From contig VJWN01000001.1 in NCBI GenBank assembly GCA_007644065.1, forward strand, positions 696,340-760,339: a stretch of DNA of 64,000 bases. The letters are read 5' to 3'. Both the position numbers and the translations under genes were made by a program. Positions 1 to 11,119 of this stretch are shown one piece after another. A model generated the notes under the pieces. That model worked only from the letters and a program-made list of their open reading frames with translations, had not been told where the DNA came from and ran no database searches. This DNA comes from Margaritispora aquatica. Its lineage: Eukaryota; Ascomycota; Leotiomycetes; Helotiales; Discinellaceae. The first letter of the stretch is position 1. Each line of letters opens with the position of its first letter.

Positions 1-353
1 CATACCTCGCCCAGAGCAGCCATAACCAAGAAACACAAGAATCCAACCAGGGTGTATCCAATGAGCAATGGAGCTGGTCCAGCCTGAGCTAGGGCTTTTC
101 CACTGTATCATATTAGCTCACCCATACCCAACCGGTCAATATCCAGATTTACTCACGTTCCAATAATCAAACCAGTTCCGATAGCTCCACCGATAGCAAT
201 CATAGTGATTTGTCTTGCTGAGAGTCCACGATGGAGGTGATGGTGGGAATCCTCCTCTTGAAACTCTCCTGCGGGTAAAACACCAACTTCTGGCGAGTAG
301 CCCTTTCGCTCCGGAGAGCCATCCGAAGAGTGCTCATGCTTGTAGTCGGCCAT
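1..353 (-). CDS. Amino-acid permease (AAP/YAT family), N-terminal part, runs off left edge
   Basis: The 5' end of a plasma-membrane amino-acid/proton symporter. Exon 1 is 353-157 and encodes a hydrophilic, His/Glu-rich cytosolic N-terminus followed by RGLSARQITMIAIGGAIGTG, the hallmark start of TM1 in the fungal YAT permeases (Gap1, Dip5, Agp1 and relatives). A 54-nt intron (156-103; donor GTGAGT, acceptor ACAG) joins it in frame to exon 2 (102 to beyond 1), which continues GKALAQAGPAPLLIGY and then a hydrophobic TM2. Only about 100 residues are visible, so the substrate cannot be assigned. The HHHLHRGL stretch just before TM1 is usual for the family. The ATG at 353 is the first in frame and gives a normal-length N-tail. 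The family assignment is firm; the member is unknown. Confidence 0.9.
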
Positions 354-3300
354 TGTTCAGAATCCAACGGTCAGTAGCGGTTGATCAAGACTGACAAGAA
401 GATGTAAGCAACTTAGAAGACAAGAGAGCCGTTGCCAGAAGGGATCTGGGGAAGTTATAGAAAAGCAACATTCCCTACATCCAGCCCCAGCCCCACTGCA
501 CGTCGATATTGCGGGAGTATGCAGTTGACCTAGCGAGCCCAGTCAGTCCAATCTGTTCAATCTGTCCAGTCGTTCCAGTGGTGCTACCTTGTCACCTTCC
601 CTATCAGATAGGTGGCACGCACCAGGCTGGCTCTTTGTGTGCTCTTTGCTGGTTCCCTCGTGCCTCGACTGCTTTCAACTCCTTGTAAGCCGGGCAATTC
701 GCTGGGCGCCCAGAGATGTCTTATCAGTAGCGCATCCATAGCTCGGTGTGCGCGAAAATGTTGCGATTTCAGTGCAAATTGGTCACGACACGCCACAATA
801 CCAAGGCGCTAGAAGGTCCAGAGAGTGTGAGAAACCCTGACAAACTCTCCAGAGTACCTTGCAAATTTTGCAATGGGAAGTAAGCCCGAGGCTTTCCGGC
901 CAGGTGCATCGAGGGTCTGAACGATTGGCGTTTTGTTCTGTCGTAGGAATTGGTGGTTGGATAGATCGAAGCAAGGTTAAAGGATGGCGTTGAGCTTGAG
1001 GTCGACTGGTCAGTAATATGTATGATTCTTGTGCTGTCCATGCTTAAGGTCTCAGCCCAGATGTGAAATGCGACGGGAAAACACCACAGCCGCGCAGCTA
1101 ATTTCAGCCATCACAGCTTGTTCTCACATCAGATCCTCACAACCTCACAGCCTTGGCTTGATTCCCGATGCCATGTCAAATAATAGTAATATTACTCCAT
1201 ACCACACCTTTCGAACTTTCGAACTTTCGCCTGTCGCTTGTTGAATTATTGGGAATTGAAAGGTCGTCAGCGTCGGCCTTTGCTCGTAGATGTCTAGCCC
1301 AAAGAAGACCTTGTCTCCTGATAACCGACAGTAGTGTCCTTGTACAGGACAAATAACTAAACTCTCTCTCCACGTCAAATCTGCCTCGGCCAATTGCAGC
1401 CTCAAACACACGAGTAAACACTCCACAATGCACCTAAATAAGCTTGGTTTCCTGGGCATGGTGATATCTCTGCTAGCACCATGGTGATCTTACCATTATC
1501 TGTCAGTAACGGCTTCTTGATTCTTGAAATGCATCTTGAGAACTCTTCCAAATATTAGTCGTTCCTTCGAGTCCCCACTTCAAAGCCGTGAGCAGGTGCG
1601 GGGAATGAGACAACTCTGCCCAGTGGGGTGTTAGTGGCTCATATAATAATAGGCCTAGGAGTTTTTAGTCTCGAGACTCGTACTGAATGATCTGCTTTTG
1701 CACGCAATAATTGATCTCGGTCCGAACAACAGGATCATCGTTATCTTTGAAGCGAGTCGTTCGAGACATATTTGCCTCCCAATATATTGCTTTGAGAAAG
1801 GTTTCAAATCTTGGCGGAAACTGCATCATTCTTTTTCCTCCAAACCTTGCGTGAAGTCATCAAAGAGACTTTCGCGCTGGGGCATTTCCTAACCAAGCTG
1901 TCTTGCTTCAATTGCTGTATCTTGCTCCCATCATTCACACTGAATTATAACTTTCTAGTGGAGGTTGCTTCTCAATTCTGCCATGTTTCCCCTTGCTATG
2001 ACTGAATTTGAAAGAATAATTGTTTTGGGTATTGATTGAGGCTCTGAACGACCAAAAAGAAAGCGCTAAGAAACTGCCAAAGAGACTTGCAAATGAGCTC
2101 AAGTGATGTCCTTTGCAACATCAAAAAGCTGCCCCATAAAGATATATGAGGCTTAACATAGGCCTTTGGCAAAGAAGGCGGTCGGAAACAGGCCGGGCTA
2201 TTCATCGTTGCAAGGGGCAGGCACTTAAACGCAATTTCTCACGGGTACTAGAGGCTGGACACTGCAAGGCAATCGATGCAATCTACCATTAAGTTGCACC
2301 TGTTGCACTGGAGAAGAGGAGCAGGAGCGTACTTTTCCTCTCATGACTTTCAAGAAATCCGTACTTTCACAACAGACTCGAAGCAAAGCATGGCGACTTA
2401 AATGAACTCTGCCAACACAAGAAGCTTATCTCTTTAAAGAACAAGAATATTCACAGTGTAGTAAAGCACTCCATCGCTCATGAACTGCTGTGTTTCTTTC
2501 CTGTGAAAGCAACCAAGCACCAGTTTACTCGAATCTTGACTAACAGAGCCAAATAATTTGAGAAACTCAGTGATAGAAACTTTGAGCACCACACATAGCA
2601 TATGTCTGCTCAGCTCGAAAGAAGAGAAGAGTGCAAATTATTGCAAGTTCAGCAACTGCGTCTTTGATACAGATTTCCTAAAGCTAGACGGGATAGTTAG
2701 GCTATATGGGCACTTGAACGCAAGAACGTAATGGTTCAACTTTGCAGATGCTCTTCTATAATCGCAGGTAACTCCAAACAATACATCGCGTTAGAAAGAC
2801 AGAAGAATTCTAAAGTTGAAGTGCTGCTGGTGTATTTTGCTCCATCGCAAAGAAAGAGTCATCAAACAGTCAAACAGTCACAGCCGCAACATTATATGTC
2901 AACTATGACAATAACGAACAGCAGACAATATGACAGAACAAGACAGAATTGAACGAACAATTCTGGAATCTGCGAAAATAGAATGAAAGTTCTTGCAAAT
3001 AGTTGTATGATAGTGGCTGAGAGAATGGTTAAGTAGGTACTTGTCAAGACTGACTCTTCAAGTAATACTGGCCCTACGTAGGTAAGTACGGAGTACCGTC
3101 GATTATCAAGCAAGTCAGAGTCACAATTTTCGCGGTTGAACCCCCCCTCTTTTGTTTAGATGGGATTTCAATAATGGATCATTTTGTTAAATAACTTCTT
3201 TATTAGATATCTCTTGTTAAATGATTCTTTCGTTAAGTTGTATTCATGCATAATTTTCTCATGGTTGTAGTCTACCTCGTACCTACAACATCCCATCATT

Positions 3301-3420
3301 GATTATGAACCCCCGAATGAATGCCCTATACAACCCGCTGGGCTATGGCCTTATGGTTTATAAATTGCTCCATTATTATTATTATTATTTCCGATGACAT
3401 TCTCAGTTTACAATGAACGC
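354..3420. other. Long non-coding stretch upstream of the permease
   Basis: About 3 kb with only short overlapping open frames on both strands and no recognisable domain, tRNA or transposon ends. The first several hundred bases must contain the permease promoter and leader. Some AGATAG/GATA-like words occur (near 604 and 958), as expected near nitrogen-regulated permeases, but they are too short to be decisive. The 3140-3400 part is AT-rich with runs of TTATT. Confidence 0.5.
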
Positions 3421-4674
3421 TTAACTTTTCTGTCTCGGTCGAGCACTCCCTAGCTCTGGCAGTTGATGTGCAATACTCTCCAACTCTACTGGCGAAGGCT
3501 CAGTATTATCCATTTCTGCTAGCAATGACGTGGTGTTGTCGCTTGATGCATGATCGTTTGGTTCCTGCTTAGAGCCAGCATCAAGATTCTGTGCCAAGTC
3601 CGTACGTGAACGTCGTCGACGTCGCCGCATGAGGAACACCGCCCCAAGCGTAATTAAGAGCAATAGCACGACACCAATTGCAATGCCTGCTATGGCGCCT
3701 GTACTGACTGGTTTTTTGCTGGATTCGCCGGTCGGCGGAATGGAAGTTGGTATTGTAGACGATGAAGCAGACGATGAAGAGATGCTAGATGAAGTGGTAG
3801 CATTTATTGTTGGAAGTAAAACCCCGGCCTGCTCGACAAAGTATTTTGACGAGCCAAGTGACTCGTGGAACGAATTGGTTCCTTGAGGGCAACGCGCTGG
3901 CCCATTCGCACTATACCATAACAACTGACACTTGCTACACCAGGACCAGCCATCCTGGGCGCCGGTGAAGGTGCTATTCCCAAGCACATAATTTCCACTT
4001 TGACCATGGTCATGAACTCCGCTCTGGGGGCAAGCACCAAGAGAGGAAGAACCTGCGTATGCAATGCCGTAGCATTTATTGCACCACTTCCAGTTGTCCT
4101 GGCCTTTGGCATTCATGTCGTTGGCCACAAGTGTATATTCGCCACCTCCCGCGTTGATATGTGATCCTCCACCTGCACAGCTAGAGTACCCATCATAAGC
4201 CAGCATCTGGCATTTGTTGCACCAGCGCCATCGATTTTGGCCATCTGAAGCACCATTCCCATCAACAGTCAAGGTATAGTTTCCACTAGCCGAATGATCA
4301 TGGTTCCCTCCCGCAACGCATTTCCCCAACTTTCCCCCGCCGATCCAAGCCAATCCTTGACACTTACTGCAATATCTCCAATCATGCTGTCCTGCTGTGT
4401 TATCCTGGTTAAGTGTGATGCTGTAGTTGTAGCTTCCAACTACATCATGTTTGCTGCCATCCGGACATGGTCCGATACCGTTGCCAATCCACGACATGGT
4501 CTGGCATTTCTTACACCATCCCCAATTACCTTGTCCAACATTGTCGTGGCGCAAAGAGTAGTCCCCGCTTTGTGAATGGTCGTGGACACCACCGGATGGG
4601 CAAAGTGCAGTGCCAAAGTAGACAAGACCGCTACACTTGCTACACCAGCGCCAATTGGGTTGTTTTATTGACAT
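3421..4674 (-). CDS. Single-pass membrane protein with six W-x-W-C-x-K-C repeats
   Basis: Uninterrupted frame of 417 residues from the ATG at 4674. Residues 8-281 are six tandem units of about 45-50 residues (starting near 8, 51, 99, 149, 195 and 243). The consensus is W-x-W-C-x-K-C-x2-[LIM]-x-[YW]-x-G, then C-P-x-G-G-x-H-D-H and S-G-x-Y-x-L. A Ser/Thr-rich stalk follows (292-325), then one transmembrane helix (about 326-349), a six-Arg stop-transfer (350-355) and a 60-residue acidic tail. The Cys and His spacing suggests metal binding or disulfide-bonded modules. The stalk-TM-basic-tail layout resembles fungal WSC/Mid2-type surface sensors. No signal peptide is present: the protein begins MSIKQPNWRW, directly in repeat 1. 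An upstream exon supplying one is possible, because TAACAG sits just before the ATG. Function is unknown. I recall similar W/C/H repeats in bacterial hypothetical proteins but cannot verify this here. Confidence 0.8.
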   Translation of the reverse strand: MSIKQPNWRWCSKCSGLVYFGTALCPSGGVHDHSQSGDYSLRHDNVGQGNWGWCKKCQTMSWIGNGIGPCPDGSKHDVVGSYNYSITLNQDNTAGQHDWRYCSKCQGLAWIGGGKLGKCVAGGNHDHSASGNYTLTVDGNGASDGQNRWRWCNKCQMLAYDGYSSCAGGGSHINAGGGEYTLVANDMNAKGQDNWKWCNKCYGIAYAGSSSLGACPQSGVHDHGQSGNYVLGNSTFTGAQDGWSWCSKCQLLWYSANGPARCPQGTNSFHESLGSSKYFVEQAGVLLPTINATTSSSISSSSASSSTIPTSIPPTGESSKKPVSTGAIAGIAIGVVLLLLITLGAVFLMRRRRRRSRTDLAQNLDAGSKQEPNDHASSDNTTSLLAEMDNTEPSPVELESIAHQLPELGSARPRQKS

Positions 4675-5640
4675 CCTGTTACAATTATATGCGGCAGTTC
4701 GCTGAAGTCGTGGATTCGCGGTGGACGTAAGCCTAGATAGGTAGTATCCACTCAAGGTAAGAAGCTTTCCTAAAGTCGATGTGACTTTGTAAGTGCAGAC
4801 TATGAATTCCCATATGCAGGTAAACTTCGAGACTGATATTATGTATTTTGCGTGGAACAGCGACTCCGTTGATTATTTTGCATGGCGTGTTCTCGATATA
4901 TTTGACGAAGTGAGCGCCGTACTGAATCCTATTCTCGTCGCAGGAATAGAAAGGCTCAGTAATAACCGCATCCTGCAGCTACGCCGCTCAAGGATGCCAC
5001 GGCGGCAAGGTTGCTTATTGGTTGTATGCACAAAACTATCACCTGAAACATAAAGCAAAAAATGCTTGATTTGATGGTGCTGTATCGCAATTGAAATTAT
5101 GTTGGACTGGAATGTTTCATTGACTTGGTTGTCTGCAACAAGAATCCGACCTCACTACTTAATCGTACCACGCAAGTCTTCGAGCTCTGTGCGGGCATCC
5201 AACTGCAAACATCAAACATCATTCTACACTCCGGACTTCCCATAGTTCCCAATCTTATCTTAGATTTTCATACAAGCAAAGCGGCTGGATGGAATTGAGG
5301 CTGAGAGCTCATGCGCGACACATTGATAAACCAATATATGAGATAGCTCGATCCGGATAGCTTTTCGCTGGGGTTGTATTCAGTATTGGATATAAACGAT
5401 CACCAGCTAGATCTAGGAATTTCAAAGTAGTAGAAGAATTACCATTAATATCCCTTGAATATACCAGAGTACTTTTGACTTAATACTATGAGTAGACGAG
5501 CACGAGACTGTAAGATCTTACAAGCTGCCTGTCTATGGCTCGCTTAGGGAGACGATCCTCTTCAATCGATTGCAACCTCAACCAAGCGTAAACCTACCTA
5601 CTTCACAAAATAATGCAAGTGTTGCCCTGAAAAATCAACT
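4675..5640. other. Divergent intergenic region
   Basis: Upstream of both the repeat protein (-) and the HET gene (+). It contains only short open frames in shifting phases, with no domain recognised, and should hold both promoters. A missing signal-peptide exon of the repeat protein, if one exists, would lie in about 4680-5100. Confidence 0.45.
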
Positions 5641-7848
5641 ATGCCTACTGACTCCTCGACTTTCGTGTATGGCCCACTGACCGAGAGTGATGGTATCAGG
5701 CTTCTCAACCTCCATCCAGCAACATCTCGAAATGCCCCACTCTGCTGCAGCCTCATTCACACCACACTTTGGGACTGTACATACGACTTTGTCAATACTT
5801 ACACAGCTTTATCATACGTTTGGGGTGACGCGACCAAAGTGGAAAGCATCTTGCTCAATGGATTGTCTGTCAACATCACTGTGAACTTGTATTCTGCACT
5901 TCGAGACATAAGGGACAGTACCCGTGACTTGCGAGTTTGGGCCGATGCACTGTGCATCAATCAGAGAGATGATGAAGAGAAAGGGAAACAAGTCGGAATG
6001 ATGGGCGAGATCTACAGTACTGCGAATCATACTGTTATCTACATCGGTGTTGATGATCGAGAACATGAGGATCCTGATGGCAGCCTAGATCCAGCCTTTG
6101 AACGTGAAGATCTCCAGGCCGTTTTGAAGAGTACTTGGCTTCGCCGTGTTTGGGTCTTCCAGGAATTGTTGTTGTCGAAGGATCCATGGGTACAGCATGG
6201 GAGACGTCGATGGCCATGGAGCCAAATGAGGCATGCAGAAAATACACTTCAAACACAGAACCAAGTTGACAGACTGACTCATGATTACAATGATGGATTA
6301 AGTGGCTTGCGAGAGAATTCCTTCTTGTCTTTGAGCCTACGGGGAATGGCTAATTTGACTATCTCTCCTGTACAACAAAAACTTCTCGAGAACGGTACAA
6401 CCTCTGATGCCTCGATATCCGGCTCAGTGAACACCGACCGAACAGAAATGGAATTTTGGCGCGATATAAATCAAGGAAGAGAGCTCCTTGCTGCAATGTG
6501 CAAGTCTCGAGAAAGACACCAACAGGGAAACAGGCTTTCCATGCTTGAGAACCTAATCACAAGGAGAGCTCTTGGTGCTACAGACTCCAGAGATCTTATC
6601 TGGGCCCATCTGGGGATATCATCCGATGGTCACAAAGAAGTCTTGAAAGCAGATTACGTCCGCAAATCAACGACTTCCCTGATGAATGATTTCGCATGCT
6701 ATCAGATTCTGAAAGATCAGTCACTTGCTCTTTTGTCTCATGTGTCTAAGGCCAGTCATCCAGGTGTTCTTGAAGAACTTGCCTCGTGGGCACCTGATTG
6801 GAGGTTGCCAAAGGTCGAATCACCTTGTGCATTCGTGTCAGATGCGACCCAAAAGCAGCGGCCCCGCACTCGATGGGATACGAAGCCCAAAGATCGAGGA
6901 GAGACCTCCCCCTACACGACAATCAGTAGTTTACATGCTCTTATTTATATCGGGGCGAAAAATAATCAAGTAGTGAAGTGTAGCTGCATTTTATCCTCTG
7001 ACAGGATACCAGCAAGCAAAGTTGAAAGTTTTCGCCAGCGATTCTCAACATATGTTTCACATTTGGTGATACTCAGCGTAACCTCAAAGTCCTCAAAACA
7101 GCAATTGGATAGCAACGTTTCAAAGTCCGACCTTGAGAGTCCGGGCTCACCAAGAGAAAACTTGAATGACATCGATGCATATCCCATGCCGGAAGGGTTT
7201 TACGAACTCTGCAAGGAAATTTTTGATGCATGGCGAGATGTTGTTCAAGACGATGATATTCTAGGCTTGAAGGCTCGTCCATCCCCTTACATGGTATGGA
7301 ATAGACTCATGATAGTATACGGTGTGTTTTCCGAGAATGTAGACCGGCACAATCTGACCCAGGTCTACGGCTGGTCGGTTGATGATGTTGATCTTGTTGA
7401 ATTGTGGCTGGTTGTATTCTTTGCACCTGGCTTTGCCAGCTTGTTTATTGAGGGAAAGACTCTTGCCCGGCTAAACGACAACCGACTCATCATTGCGCCA
7501 AGCGATGCCCAAGTTGGGGATATACTCAGCTTGGGAGCTCTTCTAAAGGAGGACGGATTCGTCAGATTTGATGAACTCTTGCTGTTACGTGAAGCTCCAG
7601 AATCCTCGAGAAAACCCTTCAATGAGAAAATACGTCAAACTATTCTTGATGCAGTCGACCCTGGAATGATGCATTTTGTGGATAGTGACTCCATGGATAA
7701 TAAAACGATCGTTGAGTGCCGGTTGGTTGGATGTGTGCCTCAGTCTGCAATCAGTCACCACCGGTACAGATATAGCGGTAATGACCAGACAGAGAAGGAT
7801 TTTTCACGACAAGACGAGCCGCAGACGTCAATAATCGCCATATTTTGA
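5641..7848 (+). CDS. HET-domain (heterokaryon incompatibility) protein
   Basis: Intronless frame of 735 residues from ATG 5641. Residues 54-185 carry the three conserved blocks of the fungal HET domain: YTALSYVWGD (54-63), LRVWADALCINQ (97-108) followed by the K-x2-QV-x-MM-x-IY segment, and WLRRVWVFQELL (166-177). HET domains are TIR-like modules that trigger cell death in vegetative incompatibility or innate-type responses. The remaining 550 residues have no second domain I recognise, such as NACHT, WD40 or ankyrin. They match the common HET-only architecture with a variable C-terminal half. The gene is flanked by long non-coding stretches, which is usual for this expanding, polymorphic family. 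The partner or allele specificity cannot be read from the sequence. Confidence 0.93.
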   Translation: MPTDSSTFVYGPLTESDGIRLLNLHPATSRNAPLCCSLIHTTLWDCTYDFVNTYTALSYVWGDATKVESILLNGLSVNITVNLYSALRDIRDSTRDLRVWADALCINQRDDEEKGKQVGMMGEIYSTANHTVIYIGVDDREHEDPDGSLDPAFEREDLQAVLKSTWLRRVWVFQELLLSKDPWVQHGRRRWPWSQMRHAENTLQTQNQVDRLTHDYNDGLSGLRENSFLSLSLRGMANLTISPVQQKLLENGTTSDASISGSVNTDRTEMEFWRDINQGRELLAAMCKSRERHQQGNRLSMLENLITRRALGATDSRDLIWAHLGISSDGHKEVLKADYVRKSTTSLMNDFACYQILKDQSLALLSHVSKASHPGVLEELASWAPDWRLPKVESPCAFVSDATQKQRPRTRWDTKPKDRGETSPYTTISSLHALIYIGAKNNQVVKCSCILSSDRIPASKVESFRQRFSTYVSHLVILSVTSKSSKQQLDSNVSKSDLESPGSPRENLNDIDAYPMPEGFYELCKEIFDAWRDVVQDDDILGLKARPSPYMVWNRLMIVYGVFSENVDRHNLTQVYGWSVDDVDLVELWLVVFFAPGFASLFIEGKTLARLNDNRLIIAPSDAQVGDILSLGALLKEDGFVRFDELLLLREAPESSRKPFNEKIRQTILDAVDPGMMHFVDSDSMDNKTIVECRLVGCVPQSAISHHRYRYSGNDQTEKDFSRQDEPQTSIIAIF

Positions 7849-8683
7849 GAGAATAGCGAGTTGAGGGCATCACGAGCCATCTTTTTGATGAGCGTGTGCC
7901 TTCGCTTAGCACGTTTGGACACTTGGATAATATTTATCGACGCAATTTAGCTGCTGGTTCCCGGATATCTGGCCACGAGCTCCACAAGTCAATTAGTCTT
8001 CAAGATAAAAGAACCAGGAGTTTAAGAAGGCTGGGACTAGCTAGATCCCATAGGTGACTACCCTTTGATTAACTCGAGATCCACAACCAATCAGATTTAG
8101 AACATTTGACTACATTTAATAGGATATCTCAAAGCATCAAATCTCAACTGGTAGTCTTATTAGCAATGCTAAGTCGTTGAGTGAAATTGGGAAACCTCTT
8201 AACTTACAGCATCCTTAATTTCGGTCTATACTTCAAGAGAGATTTCTTCTTGACAGAACAAATCCCTCGGGCGTGTTATCAATAAATCATAACCTAAATA
8301 AGGTAATCAGCAATGGCAAAGTTACCTCCAGGTCATTGTAATAGTAGAGAGTGAGGTAAGTACTTCGTCAAGCCATGTGTGAGCTAAGCGAAAGGGACCA
8401 TCACCACCTCACTCCTCCCCCCTCATGTAGCTGTTCTGCTTCTTATTTCTATTGTTTTATCCTCTACTCCTCTATATTATGTGACATATCTACATCAAAA
8501 TCAACATCGCTATTCCCACAACCAACATTCTTGACGAAGAGACGGCACCCAAATCCAAACAATTATCCATCGCAGGTAATAACCACTACCACACATTTAC
8601 GAAACGTCAGTAACCAAGCCATCACACTTTATCCAAAAACACCACGAGATATCACGGACACACTCCAATTCCTCCAAGGCAAC
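7849..8683. other. Non-coding stretch after the HET gene
   Basis: 3' region of the HET gene, then AT-rich sequence. From about 8395 there is a pyrimidine-rich stretch resembling a fungal 5' leader, which runs into the putative decayed gene at 8684. The open frame that spans 8375-8725 is low-complexity and is not supported as a protein. Confidence 0.4.
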
Positions 8684-8947
8684 ATGCCAGTCCTCGGTTC
8701 TCTCACCCAAGAAGAGCGGCAATAGAGTCAAGACACCCACGGGTTGTAGTCTCAGCCCAAGTCAAGATGCTGCTCGCTCTCGAAACCCCCGGAATATGCC
8801 AGCGAGTTCCAAGAACTACGTCAATATCTTTCGTTTATCTAGTTCAGTAGAGATCGATAATATTGATGCCTCTGAGACCACAAGCTCAAATCGAGGAGTT
8901 AGTTCCGATCCGAGATTTTCAACATAGACAAGGCTGCTGAGAATAAG
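8684..8947 (+). pseudogene. Possible decayed small gene (frame-shifted coding remnant)
   Basis: After a pyrimidine-rich leader an ATG opens MPVLGSLTQEERQ and then stops. Downstream, protein-like segments appear in successive different frames: a LALETP stretch, EYASEFQELRQYL (8790-8830), EIDNIDASETTSSN (8850-8890) and FNIDKAAENK (8918-8947), followed by a GTACGT donor-like site. A one-base change within the CCCCC run near 8787 would join the first two. This is the pattern of a frame-shifted relic of a small intracellular protein, but it rests on by-eye residue composition only. No family was recognised. The alternative is chance frames in non-coding DNA. Confidence 0.3.
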
Positions 8948-9428
8948 GTACGTTTGCTGATAATATTAGCTCGTTTCAAGTCCATGGTATTGTTGCTGAA
9001 AAGGGGAGAAGGGCTAAAGGATGAGTGCGGAGGACTATTGCATTGATAGACAATACTGGTTGTCGTTATAACTTTGTACAGAAGTCTCGTAATGATGGGT
9101 TAGGAATGCACTAAGACAAATTAATCATTCTTAGACTTCTCAAGCACGAGGTAGAGTTTAACATGAAGAACATCAGTGATTAACAGAGTATAGCTGTTGT
9201 AGTGTGGATTCAAACGTATCGTCCACCAGCTGCGACGACATGCTCGTAGCAACAGTCCAAGGTCCTACGTGTTAATTTCCTGTTCATTCTTGTGTATTGG
9301 ATATGACCTTGCAACAAAACACAGTTCAAGTATTGAAGCTCCCATACATTCATGGCATCGCTTAGCTAAAAGACCAGCTCTGTTTTCAAAAATTGCATTA
9401 TATAGGTACATGTGATAATACTATCTAC
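8948..9428. other. Non-coding stretch
   Basis: No gene seen. It contains one copy (9101-9117) of a 17-base word that recurs at 28613-28629. The 3' end of the downstream minus-strand membrane-protein gene begins at 9429. Confidence 0.4.
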
Positions 9429-10543
9429 TTATGCAGACCCATTCATAACACCAATCCCAGGTGCAACAACCATATCCGCATACGTTGCCGCATCGGCGGA
9501 TATATTCGCGATATTCAACCTATTGCTCGTCATCGCATTATTCACACTATCAATCACCTCTCGATCCTCCATCAATTCACCCGTCAACCCCACTTCATGG
9601 CGCCAATACGCCATGTTTCTCGTCCTCAGCTCCTCGTCTCTATTGACGGTGTTCCTCAGTATACCCACCGCACTCATCTTACTCCTCGCCGAATCCAAGA
9701 TCCTTAGCGACTGCTCTACACTCTCAGCCGGCGAGGGAGGCGTGACGAATGCACGGTTCGTAGCCGAGAGGTACAGTCCTAAGCCAATGAGGGCATCGAT
9801 CCCCGCGAGGAGCGTCCCGCGATACACGCGCATCTTGGAGTAGAAGAAGTCGATCTCTTCGAGCTTGGTGGCTCGCGCGTTGGCCTGGTGTGCATACGTG
9901 CACACGAGGTATACCTCTAGCAGAGCCACGACGCCCGCGAGGATGGTAGCCGAGACCCGCCACTTTGCCCCCTCCTTGCCGGTGAAGAGCCCGCTGGTAA
10001 CGAGGGCTAGCACCACTAGGTTGAGGAGATGTGGCCCGATGAGCCCTGGGAGCGCATAGTACAGGAAGGAATTCGGGTCCTCGGCGTTGCAGAACTGGCA
10101 GTTCGTTATGACGTCCGGACCGTACTGGAAGAAGAGCAGCCGCGACTCGAGCGAGTTGATCTTCGTGCGCAGCGTTTCGTCGTAGGGTGTTAGGCCATAC
10201 GGACGCAGCGCTGACAGTCGGGTGAAGAGGACGTCGGTCGGAATTTGGAGGCGCGATTGGGTGATTTTGAAGATGTCTTCTGGCGAGAAGAGGGGCAGCG
10301 AGCGGATGAAGAAGGTCGTTGCTACGAGGAAGAGGATCAGGAGGGCGCGCGAGACTTGAGGTGGGAGAGCCTGGATTTGGATGCCATGTGTGCTTGGTGC
10401 TGCGCGGATGGAATGGTAGTATGCTATTGCTTTTGGGAGCAAGATTGGCCCTACGAAGAGGGCTATCGACTTTATTCTAGACAGTATTAGTTTTGTTCGC
10501 TTTGGGTAAGAAATCTAACTTACGTTCCCCAAGATACAGCCAT
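9429..10543 (-). CDS. Conserved fungal integral membrane protein, five predicted TM segments
   Basis: Two exons: 10543-10524 (20 nt, MAVSWG plus two bases) and 10476-9429, separated by a 47-nt intron (GTAAGT...TCTAG). They give 355 residues. Hydrophobic segments lie at about 8-26, 49-70, 147-171, 181-201 and 226-244. Between TM2 and TM3 there is a hydrophilic stretch with SLESRLLFFQYGPDVI and a CxxC pair (Cys133/Cys136). After TM5 come SATNRAF and a hydrophilic C-terminal region. This pattern matches a family of uncharacterised membrane proteins I know to be widespread in Pezizomycotina, and no biochemical role is established to my knowledge. Without the tiny first exon the frame has no ATG and lacks the first TM, so the spliced model is preferred. 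The subcellular site is not evident. Confidence 0.85.
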
Positions 10544-11119
10544 TTTTGATGTTGAAGTGTCCGGAAGGCTGTGAACTTTCAAAGACACGGTTTATGTTGT
10601 CAGCCCTGTGGTGGGTATCGATACAGACTAGACTGAATCGAGCGTAGTGGGATCTGGGTTTAGCTTCAAAATCAAAATATCCTTCACGAAAACTTCAGTT
10701 CCCAACATCAACAATTATTCGATGTTCAACTCCAGCGTCACTATTTGGCACAAGGAAAGAGTTGAGTGTATGGTTTGTATTCTCATGATGCTACAATTTG
10801 TACACCAATTACCAGTCACGCACAGGTGAAAGCCTCCTCCCTTCATAAGATTTACACCATCCCTCCCACCAGTGGCACTTTCGAAGCTTTGGCGATCCTC
10901 TCTTCCATGGTCCTCATAGTCAAAAAGTATGCCCAGATCAAGCCCCAAGTACTCTGCCAAGAGTCATCTCTGTCGTGTTGCAAGATCTCAGCTTCTCGAA
11001 GCAATGAGGATCTCTGCGTCTTTTTTTTACGAGAGACAAATTTTTCTTGTCCTAGCTAGTCACTTCGTAGAAGTGAATCTTTTTTGAATTGATTTATGTG
11101 CGACCTACGTATAATGTGC
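10544..11119. other. Intergenic: membrane-protein promoter and GET1 3' end
   Basis: Holds the promoter and leader of the membrane-protein gene at its left and the GET1 3' UTR at its right. Short open frames here are not supported. Confidence 0.45.

Noticed and set aside
8375..8725. 116-codon plus-strand frame
   Set aside because: Low-complexity leader-like sequence. The only protein-like material nearby is in other frames downstream and is treated as a possible relic.
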